The notes beneath the pieces are model-generated. The model worked only from the letters and a program-made list of their open reading frames with translations, searched no databases and was not told where the DNA came from. A stretch of DNA of 64,000 nucleotides from JABAAE01 sp905480545 (lineage in GTDB: Bacteria > Planctomycetota > Planctomycetia > Pirellulales > Pirellulaceae), in NCBI GenBank assembly GCA_943788025.1, contig CALSOR010000009.1:217149-281148 (forward strand), in the 5' to 3' direction. Shown one piece after another: positions 46,101 to 55,340 of the stretch. Numbering within the stretch: position 1 is the first letter of the stretch; the number at the start of each line of letters is the position of its first letter. A program made the translations under genes and the position numbers.

Positions 46101-48914
46101 GATGCAATCGAAAGTATCAATGTGCCCGATGGGTTTGAAGTAGAACTGGTCGCAGCAGAACCATTGGTAAAAGATCCGGTTGCGATTGACTGGGGGCCAG
46201 ACGGGCGGCTTTGGGTTATCGAAATGGCTGACTATCCTCTAGGAGTCGATGGCAAAGGGGAATCTGGTGGGCGTGTTCGATTTCTGGAAGACGTAAATGG
46301 TGACGGCCAATATGACAATTCGACTCTATTTGCCGACGGGCTCAGTTTTCCAACCGGCATACTTGTATGGGGTAAAGGAATTCTTGTAACCGCTGCGCCG
46401 GAAATCGTTTATCTCGAGGACAGCACCAAAGATGGCAAGGCCGATATTCGAAAGGTTCTCTATTCAGGTTTTTTGGAAGGGAACCAACAGCTTCGGGTAA
46501 ATGGATTGCGATGGGGGCTCGACAATTGGGTACATTGTGCGAGCGGCAGCCATCATGCTGGCTACGGTAAAACCAATCGAATTGTCTCGAATCTAACTGG
46601 CAAAGAGCATCAAATCGGTAGCCGGGATTTTCGAATCCGCCCAAACTCCGGGGCGATTGATCCTCAAAGCGGACCGTCGCAATATGGCAGGAACCGGGAT
46701 GATTGGGGGAACTGGTTCGGCGTGCAGAATAGCCACCCACTATGGCATTATGTGTTGGCTGATCACAACATTCGCCGCAACCCGAATTTTGCTCCGCCTA
46801 ATCCGATTCGCCAAATCGTAACACCTTCCAATCCAAAAGTTTATCCTGCCAGCGCACTGCAAAAACGATTTCATAGCTTCGATCAATCAGGTCGATTTAC
46901 GTCTGCCTGCTCTGCAATGGTCTATCGTGATGAATGGCTTTTTGACCGCGGGCCTGAGCAACATGCCTTCACTTGTGAGCCGTTTCACAATCTTGTGCAA
47001 CACAACATCATTATCGACGACGGAGTGAGTTTTCGATTTCGACGAGATAACGCTGAAAAAAATATGGATTTCTTTGCCAGTAAAGATCGCTGGTGTCGAC
47101 CAGTGATGGTGAGAACCGGACCGGACGGAGCGCTTTGGATTGTCGATATGTATCGTTACATGATTGAACATCCGCAGTGGTTGCCTCAAAAAGGAAAAGA
47201 TGAGCTCAAGCCATGGTATCGAGCGGGCGAAGACCGTGGACGCATCTACAGAGTTGTACGAAGTGATCGGCCGGCGCGAAACGTTCCAAGGCTTGCCGAT
47301 TTATCTTCTCGCGATCTCGTAATGAGGATGGAAAATCCCAATGGTTGGCAACGGGATGCAATCCAACGAATCCTCGTCAGCAGAAAAGCGAAAGAGGTAA
47401 CGGTCCAACTGACCGCTTTGGCAAAAAATAGCAAGCAGCCTTTGGCTCGGCTCCACGCGATCTGCACCCTGGACGGTCTTGGAGTGTTGACGCCTCGTAA
47501 TCTTGAAGATGCTTTGTTGGATCGGCATCCAGGAGTCAGACGCAATGCTGTGCGAATTGCGTCGAGGGTATCCGTCAATTCCGAAAAACTGCTGATTCTT
47601 GTTGACGATCCGGATGCTAAGGTAAGGCTTGAATTGGCATCCACTCTCGGAGCCTACGACGATACAGCGGCAAGCACGGCGCTGGCCACACTTGCAATTG
47701 AATCGAGGGATGAACCGTATGTATTCTCTGCTGTGTTGAGCTCATTGAATCGGCTCAATGTTTCGTCGGTTTTCACGATGGCAGCCGATAAAATAATGAA
47801 AACGTCCAACAAACGGCACCTTTCTGTTTTGCTTGACCTTGTTGAACAAGCCATTGCCATGGGCGATGAGGAAACGATCGGCCGTGTCGTGAACCTTGTT
47901 TGTTCCCTGGGAGACAACGCATCAGTCAATATGAAATTCAGGCTGCTTGCTCATACGCTTGACAGTTTGGCAAAGCGGGGTTGGCCGCTTGATCAGTTAA
48001 ACACGTCGCATCGCGATCAACTGTTCGCCACAATTCAAAACGCTCGCGTCATGGCGTTGGACGAGATGCAAGTTGATGAGAGACGTGTTTTGGCAATCCA
48101 ATTGTTGTCACGCGAATCGAATCGTGCAGACGGGGATTTAGTATTGTTGAAAAGTCTTCTGGTCCCTCGCACTTCTGTCGCGGTTCAACTTGCCATTGTG
48201 AAACGATTGGCAACGCAGAATGAACAGGAAGTCGCCGAAGTCTTGCTTTCCGGGTGGCGTGCCCAAAGTCCCGCGGTGCGAGCTGAGGTATTGAACGTGC
48301 TCGCCAGTCGTGCCCCTTGGGCAGAAGTTATCCGACAGAAACTGGACGATGGAACCATTTTGGTTTCTGAATTGGATGCTGCACTCAGGCAACGCTTACT
48401 CGTATTGGGCAAGAATGCACCAAAATGGCGAAACGCTTTGGCTTTCAAAGCGTCCGCCGACAGGCTGGTCGTTCTTGAAAAGTATCAACCTGCTCTGGAA
48501 ATGGTTGGTGATGAAAAGCGAGGCAAGGTTCTGTTCAGCAAGTTGTGTATGAGTTGTCACAAGATCAATAACGAAGGTCATGAAGTGGGGCCGAACCTTG
48601 CCTCGATTACCAACAACTCGTCGGAATCGCTGTTGGTTTCGATCCTTGATCCAAGCGCAAGCGTCGAGGCGAAATACCTAAGCTATCAGGTCAGCACGGA
48701 CAACGGGCTTAGTCGCAACGGAATGTTGACCACGGAAACTGGCTCAAGTATCACGTTGCTTTCCGCGGAAGGGAAACGTGAGACCATTCTTCGCAATGAG
48801 ATCGACCAACTTCAAGGTTCTACCAAATCCCTTATGCCCGATGGACTGGAGCGGGATCTAGAACCCCAGGACCTCGCCGACTTGATTCAATTTGTTCGCA
48901 ATGGAATTCGTTGA
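43188..48914 (+). CDS. giant exported fusion: ceramidase-like + two LamG + PVC-type dehydrogenase + HEAT + cytochrome c
   Basis: 1908 residues. The order is: signal peptide (LQIILLVVLPTFFATW); a neutral ceramidase-like domain about 30-480 (ISATHTHSAPSA and SQGTSGDLHWMDY, with metal-type His residues); LamG/concanavalin-like domains at about 490-715 (YWRLDDM) and 728-950 (FWRLHDQ), each ending in ERALAASEIAELYAA or DRALLPKEVQAHFAA; a PVC membrane-bound dehydrogenase propeller from about 979 (VPDGFEVELVAAEPLVKDPV, GPDGRLWVIEMADYP); HEAT-like helices about 1420-1720; and a haem domain with C1787-x-x-C1790-H1791. The haem domain suggests electron transfer after sugar or lipid-sugar oxidation. The frame is perfectly open. 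The start has no strong ribosome site. Confidence 0.88.
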   Translation: MEYRVKSLQIILLVVLPTFFATWVRSQDAGSHSLRAGVASIDISPATLPALRNGGFLQGRSNRLDDPLHVRCLVLSQDAETIAIVIVDSCMFPISLCDEIKRLVTQSTEIPSNRILISATHTHSAPSAMTCLGCGADDAYVKFVPPRVARAVTEAFQNRRPAKLGWTVVDGTEFTNCRRWITRSDRMGTDPFGKRTVRAMMHPGYQNPIYVSPAGPIDPAVSILSIVSAKDEIPICVMANLSMHYFGAGQGFSADYFGEVARFLESRIDKTSGKTTSRFVGIMSQGTSGDLHWMDYSRPRKNIIRSDYAARVADRVLEAWKTIDHQGSITLSMAEKRLKIGRRTPSRGRLEWARPINKKRGDVPPRNQIEVYAEQAEWIHDNPEVEIVLQAVRIGDLGITAMPNEVYGITGLKLKRQSPLTTFNLELANGAAGYIPPPEQHQLGGYTTWPARTAGLDVQAEPLIVETLVELLESVSGKKRRAMTDPITDYSRAAMKKKPSVYWRLDDMDSKQASDCIGNTDAKYKGGVALYLPGPPGPGFKSSGYGNRSVYCAGGYLQGEIGDLKPEFSVAFWFWNGLPIDARDVTGTLLSFDSGTLEIAGKGASSGRLVFRSGETSITSKAVIATKRWHHVTLTKVGNRVLVYLDGIEAPQIDAESKPLGHSKQILLGSNGNSATSFDGKLDEVLVFERALAASEIAELYAASGMTPPPQPKPSVILGPKPTDEESRRNYASAVLSSKPVAFWRLHDQETPTAMEARGRLPATYEHLSSPFQAEKIRPNFTGGRVRAKVPKLGNTYSVEMWFRNELPIDSRPVTGYLFSRGIVGAEGAPGDSLGLGGTHSHGGRLFLFNGNQKDQLVAGSTQIISGSWSHVVMVRQNQRVMLYLNGDPKPEIDEDLPVSFPTGCEDFLIGGRNDNFANLQGMLEEIALYDRALLPKEVQAHFAAAGVKPVKVPSESTPEPLEQPKPTEPVDAIESINVPDGFEVELVAAEPLVKDPVAIDWGPDGRLWVIEMADYPLGVDGKGESGGRVRFLEDVNGDGQYDNSTLFADGLSFPTGILVWGKGILVTAAPEIVYLEDSTKDGKADIRKVLYSGFLEGNQQLRVNGLRWGLDNWVHCASGSHHAGYGKTNRIVSNLTGKEHQIGSRDFRIRPNSGAIDPQSGPSQYGRNRDDWGNWFGVQNSHPLWHYVLADHNIRRNPNFAPPNPIRQIVTPSNPKVYPASALQKRFHSFDQSGRFTSACSAMVYRDEWLFDRGPEQHAFTCEPFHNLVQHNIIIDDGVSFRFRRDNAEKNMDFFASKDRWCRPVMVRTGPDGALWIVDMYRYMIEHPQWLPQKGKDELKPWYRAGEDRGRIYRVVRSDRPARNVPRLADLSSRDLVMRMENPNGWQRDAIQRILVSRKAKEVTVQLTALAKNSKQPLARLHAICTLDGLGVLTPRNLEDALLDRHPGVRRNAVRIASRVSVNSEKLLILVDDPDAKVRLELASTLGAYDDTAASTALATLAIESRDEPYVFSAVLSSLNRLNVSSVFTMAADKIMKTSNKRHLSVLLDLVEQAIAMGDEETIGRVVNLVCSLGDNASVNMKFRLLAHTLDSLAKRGWPLDQLNTSHRDQLFATIQNARVMALDEMQVDERRVLAIQLLSRESNRADGDLVLLKSLLVPRTSVAVQLAIVKRLATQNEQEVAEVLLSGWRAQSPAVRAEVLNVLASRAPWAEVIRQKLDDGTILVSELDAALRQRLLVLGKNAPKWRNALAFKASADRLVVLEKYQPALEMVGDEKRGKVLFSKLCMSCHKINNEGHEVGPNLASITNNSSESLLVSILDPSASVEAKYLSYQVSTDNGLSRNGMLTTETGSSITLLSAEGKRETILRNEIDQLQGSTKSLMPDGLERDLEPQDLADLIQFVRNGIR

Positions 48915-48936
48915 GGATTGGTTGGGGCGTTTTGAT

Positions 48937-49110
48937 TCATCGAGTTGCCTTCTTAAATCCTTCCCAATCGCCCCTTGCTATCCAATTATCTACTTTGACG
49001 AAAGCATAGGTTTCACTGACTGGTTTTGGCTTTCCAGTCTTTCGTAATGTGATTCGTTTAATTTCATTGGTAAGAAGTTCGTCTGCAACGTTGTTGCGAC
49101 CGGCCGTTGA
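48937..49110 (-). pseudogene. C-terminal coding fragment of unknown family
   Basis: Between two genes, the - strand carries about 55 coding-like codons (ELLTNEIKRITLRKTGKPKP, then YAFVKVDNWIARGDWEGFKK) ending at TGA 48937-48939. There is no start codon in frame; the upstream part (KGRIIELSQRPVATT) is in another frame. Probably the tail of a decayed gene. No family is recognised. Confidence 0.3.
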
Positions 49111-49144
49111 GACAGTTCGATAATGCGACCTTTGGTAGCTTTGC

Positions 49145-50455
49145 TTATGTAGGTTTCAGCAAACCGTCGAGTTGTTCATTATCCGGGACTTGCAAAGGAA
49201 ACTTTTTGCTGAACTCATGATCGTCGATGCCCGCGAATTTTCGCAACGATGAATGAACGTGTTCTGGGCGAACACGAATCCCATTCTTTTCATCGCCAGC
49301 CAATGATTTTGGATTTAGCGGGATCAGAAATTGTTTTTCGTCAGTTGCGCCCACGACGCGATTGCCTTCAATCCCTTGGCCCATGAACATGATCGAACCG
49401 ATTGACCAATGGTCTTTTCCGTTCCCTTTATTGTAATTTGGCGTTCGCCCCATTTCGCTTTGGATAATTAAAACCAGTTTGTCACGGATCTTCAATTCTT
49501 CAGATTTTTTGACAAGATAGTCGATGCCTGCCAATAACTCCGGGATCAATTTCATTTGGTCTCGATCGTTGTTGGCATGGCTGTCAAACTGACCGATCGA
49601 AAGATTGGCTGATACACACACGCCCGCTTTGAATGAAGCCAACGCGATATCGGCTTGTTGAGAAAGCCGTTCTTTGGGTGACGATTTGGGAATAAACGGC
49701 GTGATGCGTTCGAGAGCCTTGGAATTGACTTGCGCCGCATAAAGCATGCTTTGCGAGCGATCGATCCGAGGCAAACCCGTTTGCGAAACGCGGGCTTGCA
49801 TTTGTTTTTTCAATGCTCGTTCAATTCGGTCTCTGGCAAAATCGTCATGATAGGGGCTGCGAGCGTTTCCTTGAACTCCATCTGCATTGGCGAGCCGATT
49901 CAGTGAATTCAAATAGGGTACTCGAGCCATCGGCACCACGTTTCCAGTCGCCGAATAATTTCCGAATGTCAGAAAGGCTAGTGGAACTTCTGAACCGTTG
50001 CATGCTGCAACCAGCGCTGCGAATGTTGGGTAGGCCAAACTGTCGAGCTTGCCCGTTGCCATGTATCGGGAGCAGGGAGAATGATTATTGACGGAATAAT
50101 CAAGACCGTTGAGCACCAGCAATTGGTCGCCATAATTCTTGAAAAAATCTTCGTTGCTCATTCCGCCTTGTATATGTTTGCCAATGGGTGCGAGCCGATG
50201 ATTGCCTTGCGTCAGGATATCACCCTCTTGATAAAGGCGGTTGATTTCATTCACGCCTTTGGGGTCCATCATGTAGGTGGTGTCCCATCCGCCTGCCGCA
50301 TTGAAAACAACATAGTAGGGTCCATCGTAGGGGGCAGTCTCGGTTACATTTTGTCCGAAAGACTTCGAGGCCCAGTTGACCGGTGCTGCGAAGCCCAGTC
50401 CAGAGGTACCGCACAGTTTCAAGAAATTTCGACGTTGTGTAGTGCTTTTGCTCAT
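49145..50455 (-). CDS. DUF1501 family protein (Tat-exported)
   Basis: 436 residues with a twin-arginine signal (QRRNFLKLCGTSGLGFAAPV). The fold of DUF1501 is alkaline-phosphatase/sulfatase-like; blocks include YVVFNAAGGWDTTYMMDP, NGLDYSVNNHSPCSRYMATG, SIGQFDSHANNDRDQMKLIP and LVLIIQSEMGRTPNYNKGNG with HWSIGSIMFMG. Catalytic function is unestablished. It starts only six bases after the stop of the cytochrome-type gene on the same strand, so the two form an operon, the usual planctomycete pairing. Confidence 0.93.
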   Translation of the reverse strand: MSKSTTQRRNFLKLCGTSGLGFAAPVNWASKSFGQNVTETAPYDGPYYVVFNAAGGWDTTYMMDPKGVNEINRLYQEGDILTQGNHRLAPIGKHIQGGMSNEDFFKNYGDQLLVLNGLDYSVNNHSPCSRYMATGKLDSLAYPTFAALVAACNGSEVPLAFLTFGNYSATGNVVPMARVPYLNSLNRLANADGVQGNARSPYHDDFARDRIERALKKQMQARVSQTGLPRIDRSQSMLYAAQVNSKALERITPFIPKSSPKERLSQQADIALASFKAGVCVSANLSIGQFDSHANNDRDQMKLIPELLAGIDYLVKKSEELKIRDKLVLIIQSEMGRTPNYNKGNGKDHWSIGSIMFMGQGIEGNRVVGATDEKQFLIPLNPKSLAGDEKNGIRVRPEHVHSSLRKFAGIDDHEFSKKFPLQVPDNEQLDGLLKPT

Positions 50456-50461
50456 CGTCGC

Positions 50462-52823
50462 CTATTCGTAAAGAAATTCATGTTGTCGAAGAAGGTAAGT
50501 AACAACGGCCCGCCAGGCTCGAATTGTGTAATCAGGATCGGCATCACGAGGCGTCACTTCGCGACCCGACTGACACGAATAGCTTTCGAGCGGCTGGAGC
50601 CCTTTTTGTGACTTTGCATCTGAAACAACCCCGGCGAACAGATCAAAAGTGCGTTTCACTTCGGGATCATCCGGTTTGTCGAAACGACCAAGTAGCAACT
50701 GATGAAGATGCACGATCGCAAGCCTGATTTGCTTGTCCGCTTTAACGCTACTGCCTGGAACAATACTTGGTTCGATATTGGGAAAGAGTCGACGGTTTTT
50801 TTTCGGCAATGAAAAATCGGTCGCAACATTTTGGCAAGCGATATCGTTTGCCATGATGCGCTGAATCGCACCCATCGCACCACTAGGCTGTGTGTTTCTT
50901 TCGGTGATTTCTTTCGAATCAATTCCACCGTACAGAATTCCAAGCTTGTTTTCTCGATTGGTAAGCCGTCCCCACTTGCTCCCAAAGATGGCGGCAAGTT
51001 TGCGTTCGAGTTGTTCCGGAGTCAATAAACGTCCCACGCCAATGTCGTGCAACTCAGCCAAACGACGTGGATTGTTGACCGAAGTCGACAATCCATCAGC
51101 GCGATAGAATCGTGATTTGACTAACTCTTTAAAGACTACTTTCAGGTTAAATTTTGACTTTGCAAAACGCGTCGCAATTTGTTCGATCTCATCGCGTTGC
51201 ACGCGATACGCCCGCCGATGTGCCGCAAACATCGGATCGTCGATATCCTCGGGTGGCAGGAGAGGCCTTCGTCCCGTTAAAACGTACCAGACATGCTTGA
51301 CCATCGCGATGGCGAAGCGAGGATCTTTCGCCGTCTGCTGTCCCAACCATGGCAGGGCACGCCATTTTGCATCTGGTGTGAGAGGCGTTCCTTCTAGCCC
51401 GGGTCCGAACATGTCTTTGTACCAACCCTCTTTACGCGGTTTGTAAATTCCATTCCCATCAAGCGCGTAGTAATCCTGGAACAGTCCAGCGATCGGATCC
51501 ATGACCTTGTGGCAGACAACGCAACTTGCCGCTTGCATGGTCGGGGTTTCATATTTTGCTGTTACTGCGGCAGCGTCGCTCGTTCGTGGCGCGAGCTGCA
51601 AAATGTCAACGCCAAGGAAATGCTCGAAGTACATCCTGACCCGCAACCGATTTCGGTTGGTCTCCGTTGTCGGATAGCGTTTTAAATACTGAAATGTACT
51701 GAGAATTCCAGCGTGCGGATAAGTTCCAGTTTTCGATTCTTGAACGACTTTGCCGCTACTATCGTCGGTGAGGGCTGGCAGTTTGGCGGGAATGAACTCG
51801 AATGCGTTTTCGGTATCTTTGAACTGGTCTTTTAATTCATCGAAAATACCGTACCCGCGAGAAGTGAACGGGGAGACCATGATGTAGTCGGCGGTCACGA
51901 TCTCGGTGAATGGTCGATCATTTCGAACGATGTAAGCGACCAATTCCAGTGGTTCGCGACGCATCGCTGCACGATAGTCGTTGACCAATTTGTTGTAGGC
52001 TCTCATCTCTGGAGTCGAATAACTGAGCTTTTCGTCGGGCTTGCGGTTCTTGTTGGGATCCCGTGATTGATACCAGAGTCGCGTCTTGTGAAAGTGTGTG
52101 TAACTGAACGCTGTTTCAGCATTGCCGTCAAATCCGTCGGTCAACAAGATATCGTTGAATGCTTCTCGAAGTCGTTCGTAAAACGATTCTTCCTGCATCA
52201 GGCCGTCCATGATGGAATCCATCGCTGACAAACCACCATTTTCGATCGTCGCTTGCTCTTTTGGTGTCGGCAACCTTCCTGTCAGCGACAGGGTAATGCG
52301 CCGAAGCAGTCGGGGTGGGGAAATCATTTCGATCCCGGCAAAGAATGGCGGTGCCTCGTAATCGTCGATCGTCGGATTGTCGTCTTTTAAGCCTTGCGTT
52401 CGATGGACGTATCGTTTGAGAATTCGGTATGCGGTGGAGTCTTTTTTTAAGACCTCGCCACCTCCGTGATCCAGACCGCCGGTAACTTTGGATAGCAATC
52501 GTGATTGATCATTCTCTTTTGAAAGGGCGATTCGTTGAAAAGCTTCGCAATTTTGACGCATCGCCGCTGCTCGTTTTTTAGAATCCATAGCGGGATCTAA
52601 AAGTAGAAACTCACTCTCGGATGCATCACCCTTGGCGTTGTGGCACTTCAGGCATGTTCGCTCGCCCACTTTCCCCCAGACTTCATCGGCAAAATAGTTG
52701 TCGACCGCCAGGCAGGTAGAAGGCGGAAGGATCTTCGGTTGAGGCTCCTGCGCGGGTAGCAGTCTGAAACCATAGAAATACCGCAACGAAGATCAACCGA
52801 CAGTTTGGAACGGCTCGTGACAT
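50462..52823 (-). pseudogene. planctomycete cytochrome-type DUF1549/DUF1588-like protein with N-terminal frameshift
   Basis: About 780 residues. The signal peptide (MSRAVPNCRLIFVAVFLWFQ, start 52823) is in one frame; the mature protein, from about QEPQPKILPPS, is in the next frame. The switch lies near 52749-52756 at a CGCGC/GG block, so one base is lost or gained. Downstream the frame is open to 50462. A CxxCH haem motif (ERTCLKCHNAKGD) lies near the N-terminus and a second (SCVVCHKVMDP) in the C-terminal third, with PPRLLRRITLSLTGRLPTP between. Partner of the adjacent DUF1501 gene. Without the signal it would not be exported. Confidence 0.75.
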
Positions 52824-53485
52824 TGAAATCAGGCACAACGAGGAGGGGTGGAGGCGGGAGTAGAACTTCGTCCTATTCTACCGCATTTTTCATGCAGGAA
52901 TGAACCTAAAAATCATTCAAATAAAGCTCCTGAACAATCAGTCGCTTTGCTGATTTGTTTCTACCCTGCGGCTTGGGCCGTTAATTTGTTTGGGAATCGT
53001 GTTTTCAAACAGGTTGAGAACGGTAATTCAATCCTGGATTTTATAGAACTTGCAGTTCTTTTTTACAAAAGGGAGGTCCTCGTTGTTGTCCCTGAGAATA
53101 GAAGTCTTTATTCTCCGTTGGTTTGTGATGGTTGATTTTTGAGTTCAAACAGTGTCAATGCATGTGCTGCCCCGTCAGCCATTCTTGATTTCTGGCTTGG
53201 GAACCACGAACCCAATGGGAGTGCTTACGGCAAGTCATCCCGTCGGGGATCTGAGTCGCTCGTCTTATTGCCTCGGTCTACAGGACGACGGCAGAACGAA
53301 GAACCGACAATCAAACCGGTCAAAATCGCAATCGTAGGCCCGGTCGAAGTTGAAACTATCTTGCGTCGAAAAAATGGTCGACGAGTTGATAACGGCAAAA
53401 ACGGACGTCTTGTCGCTTGGCGTTTTGATTCCTCATCGAATAAACCGTCGCGAAGAAAGCCACGTTATGAGCAGTGAAGTCAATC
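52824..53485. other. gap without recognised gene
   Basis: Open pieces on the + strand at 53139-53477 (IVGPVEVETILRRKNGRRVD) look weakly coding but have no family; possibly decayed sequence. Confidence 0.35.
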
Positions 53486-53850
53486 CTACAATTTGATATT
53501 CATACGCAGTCCATAAATGAACACTTTATCGCCAGATGTCAGTGCACCAAGACCGGGGCGAATGAACTGAATGTCAGGCGTGATATACAGCCACGGCTTG
53601 ACTCTGAAATTGGAAAACAGTTCCACGCCGAAACCGATTCTAGGCCCGAGTGCAGCAGTTGGTATCGAACGTCATGGAATTTATGTAACACCAATGGCAT
53701 CAAGAGACGTTGATTTCGTGTAATAGCATTCATTTTATTGGACAATTCCGCAGGGATTAGCACACCGGTTGTTTTCAAATTCACATCCAAACTGAATACG
53801 GAGAAAAGGAAATTGGGCTTGCCGTCATTCATCAAACGTTGGATTTGCTG
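53486..53850 (-). pseudogene. carbohydrate porin (OprB-type) C-terminal remnant
   Basis: On the - strand the last about 55 codons read GFGVELFSNFRVKPWLYITP then DIQFIRPGLGALTSGDKVFI and YGLRMNIKL, stop 53486-53488. This is the characteristic C-terminal strands of OprB porins, ending in the expected short hydrophobic strand. Upstream, GKPNFLFSVFSLDVNLKTTG in another frame may be the preceding strands, separated by stops. The rest of the porin is missing or unrecognisable. Confidence 0.75.
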
Positions 53851-54263
53851 ACGGGACGCGTGTGTGGAATATGCAAAATGACGATGGATGGCGTTTTCCG
53901 TGAGGGCATTTGCTGGGCTCCGGCAATTTCGATCGCGTGATAGCCACTGAACGGGTTTGATCAATCGATCAATCCATAGCGATCGAATTGTCTCGAAGCG
54001 ATGTGGGGGATTCGTGCCTTGCCCGTCCAGCACGCATTTAACGCTGTTATCAACAACTTAGCGTTATGATTCCATAGACACCTCACAAAGCCATCTGCAG
54101 CATGATCATACCGCTTTTGCCAATGCTCCCTCAGCCATGGTGACGCGGTTTTATCGACGAGGAAAATCTGCGGGTTTCCGTCGTTCCAAGCGAAACTCTT
54201 CTGGCTCTGTTACAATTTTCTGACGAACACCTTTGACATGTAATCAGCACAGAGCAGAATCGT
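53851..54263. other. gap without recognised gene
   Basis: May hold more of the decayed porin or another remnant on the - strand, but frames are broken and no motif is recognised. Confidence 0.35.
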
Positions 54264-55340
54264 ATGATCTTTGACGCGCATCTTGATCTCAGCCTCAACG
54301 CGCTCGAGTATAATCGCGACTTGTGTAGTTCAATCTCGGAAATACGAGAATTGGAATTGGGCATGAGCGACTTGAAGGGGCGTGCGCACAATACGGTCAG
54401 TTTTTCGGCAATGCGCGAGGCAGATATAGGAATATGCGTTGCCACACAAATTGGTGGCTGCATGCGGCCACCCGGCCCGGTTGCATCTTGGCATTCGCCT
54501 TCCCAAGCTTGGGCGATGACGCAGGGGCAACTCGCGTGGTACCGCGCAATGGAGGATGTTGGCGAATTGCGACAAATTCGCTCTCGTGCTGAGTTAGATC
54601 ATCATTTGCGTGCATGGCAAGTCAGTCAACAAGAAGAAAAAGTGCCGATCGGATTTTTGCTTAGCTTGGAGGGCTCGGATTCGATCCGAGACGCTCGCAG
54701 ATCTTGAAACGGCATGGGGATATGGCTTACGTGCATTAGGTCCAGCGCATTATGGCGTTGGACGGTATGCACTTGGGCATGATCAAAGCGGTCCCCTTTC
54801 GCCAGCTGGTAAAGATCTTGTGCGGGAAATGGATCGACTGGGACTGATTCTGGATGTCACGCACTTATGTGATGAAACGTTTCACGATGCGTTAGATATT
54901 TTTAAGGGACCTGTTTGGGCCAGCCATCATAATTGCCGATCGCTGGTTGATGATCCGCGTCAGCTGGCGGACGAGCAAATTCGAAGATTGGCCGAACGGG
55001 GGTGGCGTGATTGGCGTTGCTCTTGATGCCTGGATGATGGTACCCGATTGGGGTTCGCGGACGCTCAACGCCAGAAAGTGCCGGTGTTACGCTGGAGCTA
55101 TTGGTCGATCATATCGATCATATCTGCCAGTTGTTGGGGAATGATGACCATGTGGGAATTGGTTCCGATCTGGATGGCGGATTTGGGAGCGAGCAATCCC
55201 CAAGCGACGTTGAAACGATTGCGGATCTGGTAAACGTGGAACCGATTCTGAAATCGCGTGGCTATTGCAATGCGGGAATTGAAAAAATCACCCATAGAAA
55301 CTTTGTCGAGTTTACACGCGGGGCACTGCCTGCATCATGA
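54264..55340 (+). pseudogene. membrane dipeptidase (peptidase M19), three frameshifts
   Basis: About 360 codons of a renal-dipeptidase-like zinc enzyme. The first part holds FDAHLDLSLNALEYNRDL and VPIGFLLSLEGSDSIR. A shift near 54680-54690 leads to ETAWGYGLRALGPAHYGVGR, LGLILDVTHLCDETFHDALD and VWASHHNCRSLVDDPRQLAD. A second shift at GGGGG near 55003 leads to GVIGVALDAWMMVPDW, and a third at GGGG near 55050 to STPESAGVTLELLVDHIDHI and VGIGSDLDGGFGSEQSP. All zinc and active-site regions (DAHLD, Glu in LEG, two His, GSDLDG) survive, so the decay is recent or the shifts are base-call errors. The stop overlaps the next start by four bases. Confidence 0.85.

Noticed and set aside
55101..55137. Repeated cgatcatat in the dipeptidase as another tandem duplication
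   Set aside because: It encodes VDHIDHI, a natural conserved block of M19 dipeptidases, so the repetition is ancestral coding sequence.
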